Below are positions 38,778 through 48,002 of a DNA stretch of 64,000 nt, piece after piece. The DNA comes from Campylobacterales bacterium. Lineage in GTDB: Bacteria; Campylobacterota; Campylobacteria; Campylobacterales; Sulfurimonadaceae. The position numbers and the translations under genes are program-made. The DNA is taken from the NCBI GenBank assembly GCA_026390165.1, contig JAPLGM010000022.1:1-64000 (forward strand), in the 5' to 3' direction. Every line of letters starts with the position of its first letter. The stretch's first letter is position 1. The notes below the pieces were generated by a model that ran no database searches, was not told where the DNA came from, and saw only the letters and a list, made by a program, of their open reading frames with translations.

Positions 38778-39278
38778 ATGACTCTCTTTGGCTTAACTGG
38801 AACCCTCATTAACTACTATTTTCATTGTCAAACCCAATGTTGGATGCACGCTAATCGTCTAAATATGGAAGATAACTCCGAAGATGTCCGTATCGGAAAA
38901 GTCCTCCATGAAATTAGCGAAGAAAAAAGCAAAAAAGTGGAGATTCAAATCGACAATGTGAAAATCGATAAGCTTACCCGTGAGTATTTGGTAGAGATGA
39001 AAAAATCGGATTCTGATCCTGTGGCGGTGAAGTGGCAAGTGTTGCTGTATCTCTATAAGCTCAAACAAAAAGGGATTGAGCGCAAAGGGAAGATTGAGTA
39101 TTTTGAAAAAAATCACGCTACAAAATCGGAAATTTTGGAATTAACACAGGAGAATGAAGCGGAACTTTTGAGTGTGTTAGACGCTATCGAAACATTGATT
39201 CTTCTTCCGATGCCACCACCGCCGAAGTTGGAAAATAAGTGTAAAAAATGTGCGTATTATGAGTATTGTTTTATCTAA
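38778..39278 (+). CDS. cas4: CRISPR adaptation nuclease Cas4
   Basis: 166 residues from the ATG at 38778. RecB-type nuclease fold: His in IGKVLHEIS, acidic residues around VKIDKL, EYLVEMKKSDS (the ExK motif) and WQVLLYLYKLK (the QxxxY motif). Cys residues near the N-terminus (HCQTQCW) and C-terminus (KCKKCAYYEYC) bind the iron-sulfur cluster. Cas4 trims prespacers and checks the PAM. The frame is open to 38736, but that overlaps the toxin. Confidence 0.9.
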   Translation: MTLFGLTGTLINYYFHCQTQCWMHANRLNMEDNSEDVRIGKVLHEISEEKSKKVEIQIDNVKIDKLTREYLVEMKKSDSDPVAVKWQVLLYLYKLKQKGIERKGKIEYFEKNHATKSEILELTQENEAELLSVLDAIETLILLPMPPPPKLENKCKKCAYYEYCFI

Positions 39279-39293
39279 AAGGTGAGAATCGTA

Positions 39294-39319
39294 AAAAAAG
39301 ATAACTGCTTATCTTTTTT
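39294..39319. terminator. Perfect hairpin between cas4 and cas1
   Basis: AAAAAAGATAA and TTATCTTTTTT form a perfect 11-bp stem with a CTGC loop; the A and T runs make it a possible terminator in both directions. It would reduce read-through from the effector genes into cas1-cas2 unless a promoter lies between it and cas1. Confidence 0.5.
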
Positions 39320-39365
39320 AGATTTGGAACTGTAATCATGTGCGTATGCACCGATGGAGGCAAAA

Positions 39366-40678
<1,313 letters not shown>

Positions 40679-40841
40679 TTTTCCAACCCATTTTTAGATA
40701 ATTTAGGTCAAAAGTGGCTAGAATATGGGCGTTGCCTTGGTTTCAAGCTCTTTGACAATTTATTGTTAATTTGATTGGAAAAAAGGGTAGAAAATGGCTA
40801 TTTTAGGGAATTGCTTTTTTAAGAAGTGCCATTTTCCCTTC
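40679..40841 (+). promoter_or_regulatory. CRISPR leader
   Basis: AT-rich leader between cas2 and the first repeat. It holds a TAGAAT -10-like box at 40719-40724 and a perfect 9-bp inverted repeat, GAAAATGGC at 40790-40798 and GCCATTTTC at 40828-40836, the second arm ending 5 bp from repeat 1. New spacers should enter at this end. Array orientation is supported by the repeat 3' end ATTTAAAC matching the type I-B handle form. Confidence 0.65.
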
Positions 40842-42713
40842 CTTGAACCGACACAGAGGTTGTATTTAAACACGGAAGCAAAACCGCGTTATGTACCTCA
40901 GAAGACTTGAACCGACACAGAGGTTGTATTTAAACAGCGATATCATCGCATCATAAATAAGCTGAAAATGGCTTGAACCGACACAGAGGTTGTATTTAAA
41001 CCCGACCTGCTGGTTACCTAAGATGTCATTCATGTCGCTTGAACCGACACAGAGGTTGTATTTAAACAGTGGAAAAATGTATCTTTATAATAATACAACG
41101 CTTACTTGAACCGACACAGAGGTTGTATTTAAACCGGCGAGAAATCATGTTTTCAAAATCGTTCAACGCTCTTGAACCGACACAGAGGTTGTATTTAAAC
41201 TGGTGATCCCAACGATGTTGAAACCAAACACGCTCTCTTGAACCGACACAGAGGTTGTATTTAAACGGGAGTATTCAGATTTTGGAAAACTGCTCAAAGA
41301 AACTTGAACCGACACAGAGGTTGTATTTAAACAGACGTGGCTAATGCTATTAATATTGAAGTAGCAACTTGAACCGACACAGAGGTTGTATTTAAACCAC
41401 ACAAAGAGCTACCTTTGATTTGGTAAGTATATCTTGAACCGACACAGAGGTTGTATTTAAACTTTTGAAGTTCAAAATGGCGAAAATCGCACGGTATACT
41501 TGAACCGACACAGAGGTTGTATTTAAACGTTTGTAGAACTCCACCACCGTTAGCTCCGTTTTTCTTGAACCGACACAGAGGTTGTATTTAAACGATATTT
41601 GTATAGCTCGTGACGGTGCGGAATGGGACTTGAACCGACACAGAGGTTGTATTTAAACAATGATGCCGCTTATTACGAAATGAAAACAACACAGCTTGAA
41701 CCGACACAGAGGTTGTATTTAAACTATTCAATCATCTCTTTTAAAAGTTCATGGCTAAACTTGAACCGACACAGAGGTTGTATTTAAACTTTATATCTCC
41801 TATTTTTTGAATTGAGCTGGTTGTCTTGAACCGACACAGAGGTTGTATTTAAACCACCGATAAATTCTACGACGAAAACCGCCCGATCATCTTGAACCGA
41901 CACAGAGGTTGTATTTAAACGGCTTTGCAGTTCCCTCGTATCTTATGTGATAGTTCTTGAACCGACACAGAGGTTGTATTTAAACATTCTAAAATCAATT
42001 ATTTGAAGATTCGCGGGGACACTTGAACCGACACAGAGGTTGTATTTAAACCAGGGAGCTCCACATTACTTTTTCTTCGTCTGTCTTTCTTGAACCGACA
42101 CAGAGGTTGTATTTAAACTTACAGATACTCCCTGCGCTTTTCCGTCAATAGTGGCTTGAACCGACACAGAGGTTGTATTTAAACCGGAGTTTTGTTGATG
42201 GAATATTTAGAGTGTAAGTATCTTGAACCGACACAGAGGTTGTATTTAAACCTTATTGGTACAAGTGCGACGGTTGGAGTTGGGACACTTGAACCGACAC
42301 AGAGGTTGTATTTAAACTCTCAATTCTCAACGATGTACACGTTTTGGAGCGATCTTGAACCGACACAGAGGTTGTATTTAAACACAGCCCCCTCCTCCTA
42401 AAATTTTGCACGATTTCTTGAACCGACACAGAGGTTGTATTTAAACGCCTTATCTTGGATGCTTTGCATGGTTATATTATTACTTGAACCGACACAGAGG
42501 TTGTATTTAAACCTTGGAGCTAAACTACCTAACGATTTTATTGAGCTTCTTGAACCGACACAGAGGTTGTATTTAAACCATGATTGTGAAAATAGAAAGT
42601 GCTATTTACAGTTCTCTTGAACCGACACAGAGGTTGTATTTAAACCAGATATGGCAAAATTCCACTCGATCCACTTCCACCATCTTGAACCGACACAGAG
42701 GTTGTATTTAAAC
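40842..42713 (+). CRISPR. Type I-B CRISPR array, 29 repeats and 28 spacers
   Basis: The 30-nt repeat begins CTTGAACCGACACAG and ends GTTGTATTTAAAC, and all 29 copies read as identical, including the last. Repeats start at 40842, 40906, 40972, 41038, 41105, 41171, 41237, 41303, 41368, 41433, 41499, 41564, 41629, 41695, 41760, 41825, 41891, 41956, 42022, 42089, 42155, 42222, 42288, 42354, 42417, 42483, 42549, 42616 and 42684. Spacers are 33-38 nt, mostly 35-36. An internal AACC/GGTT pairing gives a weak stem. Transcription is expected on the plus strand from the leader, giving crRNAs with the handle AUUUAAAC. Most spacers have an open frame on one strand, as expected for phage or plasmid coding DNA. 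Spacer 24 (42384-42416) is the exception of note: it matches the chromosome at 43459-43491. Confidence 0.98.
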
Positions 42714-42741
42714 TTCCCTATTTCACAGGCTTTGTTTAACT

Positions 42742-43389
42742 TTATCTAGGTTTAAAGCTTTCCTTAGTTTTACAATAGCTTTGCAAAAAACACTCCGTAT
42801 CGCATTTAGGATTTTTAGCGGTACAGATATAGCGCCCAAAGAGAACCATCCCTTGATGGAGTTGATGCAAGTTGGTCTTGAATTTTTTGACTAAGGTTGC
42901 CTCAGTAGTAGCTGGGGTGAGATCATCGCTGAGTCCCAGTCGATGACTCACCCGAAATACATGGGTATCTACCGCCATAAGGTTGGCTTGGGTGTATTCG
43001 ATGAGGACGACGTGCGCTGTTTTTTGTCCTACCCCTGCGAGCGTTATTAGCTCTTTTTCATCCAAAGGAATTTCGCCGCTATAGACATCAACGACCCGCT
43101 TCGCCATGGCAATGAGGTTGATGGCTTTGTTGTTGAAAAACGAGCAACTTTGGAGGAGCTGTTTTACGTCGTCAATATTGGCATTTGCCAAATGTTGTGG
43201 AGAGGGATAGGCTTCGAATAATGGAGGGGTAATAATATTAACCCGCTTATCAGTACATTGAGCGGAGAGGGCTACTGCGATGACGAGTTCGTAGGGATTT
43301 TTGTAGGTGAGCTCTGTCACGGCATCCTTGTATCGTTCTACAAGAGTTGCTTTAATGGCTTCAATCTCTTTTTTGGTCGCTTTTTTCAT
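42742..43389 (-). CDS. nth: Endonuclease III
   Basis: 215 residues. It is a DNA glycosylase/AP lyase removing oxidised pyrimidines. The helix-hairpin-helix ELITLAGVGQKTAHVVL carries the catalytic Lys, followed by the Asp in VDTHVFRVSHRLGL. The C-terminal iron-sulfur site reads C-x6-C-x3-C-x5-C (last Cys in LQSYC), one residue longer in the middle than the usual C-x6-C-x2-C-x5-C. It reads toward the distal end of the CRISPR array. Confidence 0.94.
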   Translation of the reverse strand: MKKATKKEIEAIKATLVERYKDAVTELTYKNPYELVIAVALSAQCTDKRVNIITPPLFEAYPSPQHLANANIDDVKQLLQSCSFFNNKAINLIAMAKRVVDVYSGEIPLDEKELITLAGVGQKTAHVVLIEYTQANLMAVDTHVFRVSHRLGLSDDLTPATTEATLVKKFKTNLHQLHQGMVLFGRYICTAKNPKCDTECFLQSYCKTKESFKPR

Positions 43390-43442
43390 TCAAACTCAAA
43401 TCATTTTTTTCGTATTGTACCATCAACTTTACTATATTTATG

Positions 43443-43451
43443 TGTTACAAT
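43443..43451 (+). promoter_or_regulatory. Extended -10 promoter of the hybrid histidine kinase gene
   Basis: TGTTACAAT fits the extended -10 pattern (TGnTAnnnT), predicting transcription start near 43458, one base before the region matched by CRISPR spacer 24. The gap to the divergent nth gene is only about 100 bp. Confidence 0.5.
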
Positions 43452-43458
43452 ATCCGAA

Positions 43459-43491
43459 AAATCGTGCAAAATTTTAGGAGAGAGGGGCTGT
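43459..43491 (-). other. Chromosomal match to CRISPR spacer 24
   Basis: The minus strand here matches spacer 24 (42384-42416) at 30 of 33 positions. Spacer positions 1-8 and 12-33 are identical; positions 9-11 differ. The 8 bases on the PAM side read ATTTCAAT on the protospacer strand, against the repeat handle ATTTAAAC (6 of 8 the same). The match covers the predicted 5' leader of the kinase gene, including AGGAGAGAGG that serves as ribosome-binding site; the spacer would specify AGGAGGAGGG there. Confidence 0.9.
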
Positions 43492-43492
43492 A

Positions 43493-45433
43493 TTGAAATT
43501 TAAAGAATGGATCGTAAATCTACTCAAAGGTCGCAGTGCTGCATACCGTGAAGAGGGGACAGTTGATAAAGATTTTTTTTACAAAGTTTTAGATACAGAT
43601 CCCTGTGCCCTTTTGTTTTTTACGAAAGAGTCGGGATGGATAGGGGCGAATAAAGCTTTTTTTAAATTAGTATCGATTAAAACAATCGAAGAGCTTCGAA
43701 CGAAACATGACTCCATTCGAGAACTCTTTAGTGATGAAGATGAAGAGGTTTTTACAGAGTACGATAAGAGCTGGCTGGATTATATTCGTACTCATTGCCC
43801 CAGTGGGTATGGATTGGGGATTATCGACACGAACGGAACGCGTCATTCGATAGTAGCAACCTCAACGTTGTTGCGTCAAGGTTCCAATGATTTATATCTA
43901 CTTCGATTGGAAGACAAGACAAATATCGTTACACTGCAAGATGAAGTAGTACAAATTGAGGCTCTTAAAACAAAATTCTTAGCAAACATTGGGCATGAAT
44001 TTCGAACACCTATGAACGGTATATTGGGGTTTGTTGATCTTTTATCCAAAACCTCTCTTAGTGATATACAGCTTGAGTATATTCACTCTATTCAAGGTTC
44101 AGCGCACCATTTAATGTCTAATATTGAAAACTTGCTGGATTTAGCGCAGATGCAAACGGGACGTCTTACGGTTAGCCGAATTGATTTTAATATTATTACT
44201 GAGATGGAGGAGCTGGCACGGGGATGTGTTTCGCTTGGGAATGACAAAGGAGTTGGAGTTCTTGTCTTTATTGATCCCAAACTCCCTCATCGCCTTGTAG
44301 GAGATATTCGGAAGATTAAGCAAACGATTACGAACTTGTACAATAATGCCTTAAAATTTACCCCACCTTCGGGGCGCATAACGATAGAGGTGAAGCTCCT
44401 TAAGCGTAATACAACGGGAAGCAGTAATATTGGATTTAGTGTTAAAGATACAGGTAAAGGGATCAGCAAAGGGCAACTTGGTCTTATTACTCGCCCTTTT
44501 GTCTCGGGAGATCATGCCGATAATCGATTGGGTGTTGGGTTGAGTCTTTCACATGGACTTATTAATTTAATGGGGGGTGAGCTTAAAATCACCAGTGAAG
44601 AGGGGCGTGGATCATCATTTAGTTTCGCATTGACACTGGAGGGTTCATCGGATCAAGCTATGAGTATGATTAATTTCCACACCGCGAAAGTGGTATTATT
44701 GGAGGATAAACGTCTCGATGATGCTAACCATTTGACCAATTACTTACGCAGTTTTGGGATGAGTGTTACGAAAATAAATATGATCGATGAGACACTTTTT
44801 AATGATGTGGATGTCGTTTATTTTATTGCTTCTCAAGATAAAGGGGATTGGATCCTTCAACTCGCGTCATTAAAGCGGCCATGTAAGAGTGTTCTTTTAG
44901 TTGAGCATAATGAAAAATTATTGGCAAGAGCGTTGCATGTCATTGATTACACCCTCCATAAGCCTTTGCTTCCGACACGTTTACAAATCCATTTGAGCGA
45001 GGTTTTAGCCCTTTCTAAAGAGACAAAAAGTGTACCGGTGCAATTGCAGCAGGGGACGCATGCCTTGGTGGTTGAAGACAATTTGATTAACCAACGGCTG
45101 ATTAAATTATTACTGAAAGAGTATGGTTTGAATGTTGTAACGGCGTCGAACGGGGATGAAGCGGTAGAGGCATGTCGAAATCAAAAATTTGATATTGTTT
45201 TTATGGATATTGATATGCCAATAAAAGATGGTATTTTAGCAACGCAAGAGATTAAAGCCCAAGAGGGGACTGCACGTCAGGGTCGAATGCCAATTATTGC
45301 ACTGACTGCTTTGGCGATGGAGGGGGATCGAGAGTATATTTTGGGAAAAGGGTTGGATGATTATCTCTCTAAACCTTTGACGCGAGAAAAGCTTGAAACC
45401 ATTCTTCATAAATATTTACACGTCTCAAAATAG
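43493..45433 (+). CDS. Soluble hybrid histidine kinase with receiver domain
   Basis: 646 residues, no membrane helix, so it senses a cytoplasmic signal. Domains: a PAS-like N-terminus (about 28-145), HisKA with H168 in FLANIGHEFRTPMNG, HATPase (about 265-385, VKDTGKGISKGQLG, GVGLSLSHGLI), a degenerate receiver-like segment (about 395-500), and a true receiver (about 518-640) with D572 in FMDIDMP and Lys in DYLSKPL. TTG start at 43493 with AGGAGAGAGG upstream. It is followed 8 bp later by a paralogous kinase. The whole predicted 5' leader is matched by CRISPR spacer 24. Confidence 0.9.
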   Translation: MKFKEWIVNLLKGRSAAYREEGTVDKDFFYKVLDTDPCALLFFTKESGWIGANKAFFKLVSIKTIEELRTKHDSIRELFSDEDEEVFTEYDKSWLDYIRTHCPSGYGLGIIDTNGTRHSIVATSTLLRQGSNDLYLLRLEDKTNIVTLQDEVVQIEALKTKFLANIGHEFRTPMNGILGFVDLLSKTSLSDIQLEYIHSIQGSAHHLMSNIENLLDLAQMQTGRLTVSRIDFNIITEMEELARGCVSLGNDKGVGVLVFIDPKLPHRLVGDIRKIKQTITNLYNNALKFTPPSGRITIEVKLLKRNTTGSSNIGFSVKDTGKGISKGQLGLITRPFVSGDHADNRLGVGLSLSHGLINLMGGELKITSEEGRGSSFSFALTLEGSSDQAMSMINFHTAKVVLLEDKRLDDANHLTNYLRSFGMSVTKINMIDETLFNDVDVVYFIASQDKGDWILQLASLKRPCKSVLLVEHNEKLLARALHVIDYTLHKPLLPTRLQIHLSEVLALSKETKSVPVQLQQGTHALVVEDNLINQRLIKLLLKEYGLNVVTASNGDEAVEACRNQKFDIVFMDIDMPIKDGILATQEIKAQEGTARQGRMPIIALTALAMEGDREYILGKGLDDYLSKPLTREKLETILHKYLHVSK

Positions 45434-45441
45434 GATTTACT

Positions 45442-46998
45442 ATGATGTTCACGAATACATTTCAGCAAAAATTCGTCTCCTCGTTGGGGATGCTAACATC
45501 GTGCGCCCATACGCACAGTGATCCCTTCATCTATACCTATCTCTCGGGTGAGCTCGTCGGGGCAAATTCATTTTTTTTGACACTTCTGGGGATTGGAGCG
45601 ATAGAAGAAGGAACTTTTATTAAAGAATGGCTCCATTTGCAGGGGGTTGATCTTGCCTTGCTATTATCACAATCGGGTGATTATAAAGGTAAAGTAGTCG
45701 TTAAGAATCAGGAATACCATGTCGCGGTACGCGCAGAGATACTTGTCGTAGAGGATGAATTTCTGGTTGCAATTGCCTTGCGAGATAGGTCGATTATTGA
45801 GAGGGCGCGTGCAGCTGAGCGTTATTTTGAGCAGTTTAAAAAGAAGCTTTTAACCAATATTTCGCATGAATTTAGAACACCCATGAATGCCGTTATTGGT
45901 TTCATTGATTTATTGCAATCGAGTCCGCTTACTTCGTGGCAAAAAGAGTATGCGGCGATTGCCAACTCCAGCGCCTCTGCTATGATGGCGAAAATAGAAA
46001 ATCTTTTAGAGCTTATGCAAGTAGAGAGTGGCGGGATTGAAGCGAAGTCAAACACTTTTAATCCTTTGGAAGTGTTTGAAAGTTTTTCGATACAGTTTGA
46101 TGAGATGCTACGCTCTAAAGAGATTCGATTGAGTGTTTTTATTGATCCTAATTTTCCCTTATCAATAGCAGGAGATCAAGATAAGATTTTAACGATTTTG
46201 CGTAATTTAATGCAAAATGCTATTAAATTTACCCCTTTATCGGGGGAAGTTTTTTTAGAGATTTCCATCGCGGGGGCGGAGAAAGGGGAAGTTGAGGTTG
46301 AATACGCCATTAGTGATACAGGAATCGGTATTGAAAATGAGCGGTTAAAAACATTGCTTCGACCGTTTTCTTCTGCATGGGACAATCAGCGACGTGGTCA
46401 AGATGGGATGGGCGTTGGACTGAGTTTAAGTTATAAATATATAACAATGATGCAATCGCATTTAATGTTGGCTTCGGAAGTAGGGAAGGGTTCCCGTTTT
46501 TCATTTCGTCTTAAACATCCTATAGTAGAAGAGGCTATTGCTTCTCACTCCGATAAATCCAGTATACACTCTAATCAAAGAGCGCAATTAGGTAAAGGTA
46601 AGATTCTAGTGGCAGAAGATAATTTGATCAATCTTCGCTTGCTTGAAACGATTTTGAAACAACATCATTTTGAAGTAGTAGCTGTTGACAATGGACAAAA
46701 GGCCGTGGATGCCTATTTAAAAGAGCCATTTGATTTGGTTCTTATGGACATTGATATGCCTGTCATGGATGGTTTGATGGCAAATCGATTGATCAAAGAG
46801 ATAGATAAACGGGACAATCGAGGGTTTACCCCTGTCATTGCCCTTACCGCACATGCCCTTCTTGGGGATCGTGAGCGGATTATCAAGGCCGGATTGGATG
46901 CCCATTTGGCAAAACCGATTGATAAAAAATTTCTTTTACAAACAATTGAACAGTATCTAAAACAATCGCACGAGAAAAGAAAAAGCATGGACGTTTAA
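45442..46998 (+). CDS. Second soluble hybrid histidine kinase, paralogue of the preceding gene
   Basis: 518 residues, no membrane helix. HisKA with H142 in LLTNISHEFRTPMNA, HATPase (about 240-360; AISDTGIGIENERL, GVGLSLSYKYI) and one C-terminal receiver (about 390-510) with LMDIDMPVMDG. The layout is the same as the upstream gene minus the degenerate receiver, so the pair arose by duplication. Both probably act in one relay, but neither a histidine phosphotransfer protein nor a DNA-binding partner lies nearby. Confidence 0.9.
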   Translation: MMFTNTFQQKFVSSLGMLTSCAHTHSDPFIYTYLSGELVGANSFFLTLLGIGAIEEGTFIKEWLHLQGVDLALLLSQSGDYKGKVVVKNQEYHVAVRAEILVVEDEFLVAIALRDRSIIERARAAERYFEQFKKKLLTNISHEFRTPMNAVIGFIDLLQSSPLTSWQKEYAAIANSSASAMMAKIENLLELMQVESGGIEAKSNTFNPLEVFESFSIQFDEMLRSKEIRLSVFIDPNFPLSIAGDQDKILTILRNLMQNAIKFTPLSGEVFLEISIAGAEKGEVEVEYAISDTGIGIENERLKTLLRPFSSAWDNQRRGQDGMGVGLSLSYKYITMMQSHLMLASEVGKGSRFSFRLKHPIVEEAIASHSDKSSIHSNQRAQLGKGKILVAEDNLINLRLLETILKQHHFEVVAVDNGQKAVDAYLKEPFDLVLMDIDMPVMDGLMANRLIKEIDKRDNRGFTPVIALTAHALLGDRERIIKAGLDAHLAKPIDKKFLLQTIEQYLKQSHEKRKSMDV

Positions 46999-47036
46999 TA
47001 TCGATTAATTTGTATACGATATTCTTGCAAATGTAT

Positions 47037-47042
47037 TATAAT
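47037..47042 (+). promoter_or_regulatory. -10 box for the PEB4-like gene
   Basis: TATAAT, 32 bp before the ATG, with TG four bases before it; AAGGATAAGA is the ribosome-binding site. Confidence 0.5.
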
Positions 47043-47073
47043 TCTGCCAATCGAAAACGAAACAAGGATAAGA

Positions 47074-47916
47074 ATGAGACGAGAGTTTACTATTTGGGCA
47101 TTAGGAGTTTTATTATGTGCTTCGGCACTTAATGCAGCGGTGTTAGCCACGGTGAATGGGAATACTATTACTTCAGATGAGGTTAATAGAGTTCTTCTTG
47201 AGGGAACACAGGGGCGTTTTGACTCACTTCCTGCTGATAAACAAAATGAATTGCGTCAACGTATTATCGAGGGGATGGTCGCACAGCAATTGGTATTTGA
47301 GGATGCGAAGAAAGCTGGAATTTTAGAATCCAAAGAGTTTAAATCAGAATACCAAACACTCTCTGAGCGGATGAGGGCGCAACTTGCTGCTAAAGTATGG
47401 GAACAACAACAATTCGAAGGGATTAAAGTAGATCCTAAAGAGGTAAAAGCCTATTTTGACGCGAACGCCGATGAATTTATTGACAAAGAAAAGATACATG
47501 CACGTCATATTTTGGTTAAAACGGAAGCGGAAGCCGATGCTGTTATTAAAAGCCTTAAAGGTCTTGGTGGAGATAAATTAAAAGGGGAATTTATCACTCA
47601 AGCAAAGTCAAAATCAATGGGACCTAGTGCTGCTAAGGGGGGGGATCTCGGTTATTTCCCACGCGGACAAATGGTTCCGTCATTTAACGATGCTGCTTTT
47701 TCTATGAAAGAGGGGACTATTTCAGTAGAGCCTGTCCAAAGTCAATTTGGGTATCACGTTATTTATCTTGAAGATAAAGTACCAGCGAAGAAAATGGGAT
47801 TTGATGAGGTGAAAAACTTTATTGAGCAACGTTTGAAAATGGATAAGTTTAAAGCGTATATGGAGAAAAAAATGTCTGGACTTAAAGCAAAAGCAAAAAT
47901 AACCTATTCTAAATAA
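47074..47916 (+). CDS. Periplasmic parvulin-type PPIase/chaperone, PEB4-like
   Basis: 280 residues: Sec signal (about 1-22), a SurA-like N-terminal chaperone region (ATVNGNTITSDEVNRVLL), then a PpiC/parvulin domain (about 140-240; KIHARHILVKTEAEAD, GGDLGYFPRGQMVPSFNDA, QSQFGYHVIYLED) and a C-terminal helix. It should escort outer-membrane proteins and adhesins. Being convergent with fba is the same neighbour pairing as C. jejuni peb4 (Cj0596) and fba (Cj0597). Confidence 0.9.
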   Translation: MRREFTIWALGVLLCASALNAAVLATVNGNTITSDEVNRVLLEGTQGRFDSLPADKQNELRQRIIEGMVAQQLVFEDAKKAGILESKEFKSEYQTLSERMRAQLAAKVWEQQQFEGIKVDPKEVKAYFDANADEFIDKEKIHARHILVKTEAEADAVIKSLKGLGGDKLKGEFITQAKSKSMGPSAAKGGDLGYFPRGQMVPSFNDAAFSMKEGTISVEPVQSQFGYHVIYLEDKVPAKKMGFDEVKNFIEQRLKMDKFKAYMEKKMSGLKAKAKITYSK

Positions 47917-47924
47917 ATACTTTT

Positions 47925-47997
47925 TTCGTCATACCGTACCTAATACGGTATCTACTTTTTTATGTATGGATTCCGTGTCGGTGCACGGAATGACGAA
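47925..47997. repeat. 73-bp palindromic element with two hairpins, terminator-like
   Basis: Outer arms TTCGTCAT (47925-47932) and ATGACGAA (47990-47997) enclose two hairpins: ATACCGTA/TACGGTAT (47931-47951) and ATTCCGTG/CACGGAAT (47970-47991). The second has the ATTCC...GGAAT form of dispersed palindromic repeats in many bacteria. It lies between convergent genes and, with T runs at 47921-47926 and 47956-47961, could terminate both. Confidence 0.6.
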
Positions 47998-48002
47998 ACT
48001 AT

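Noticed and set aside
41163-41402. Open frames across the CRISPR array on either strand (also 42192-42401 and 42435-42620)
   Set aside because: Their translations are just the repeat read over and over (for example LEPTQRLYLN); artefacts of the array.
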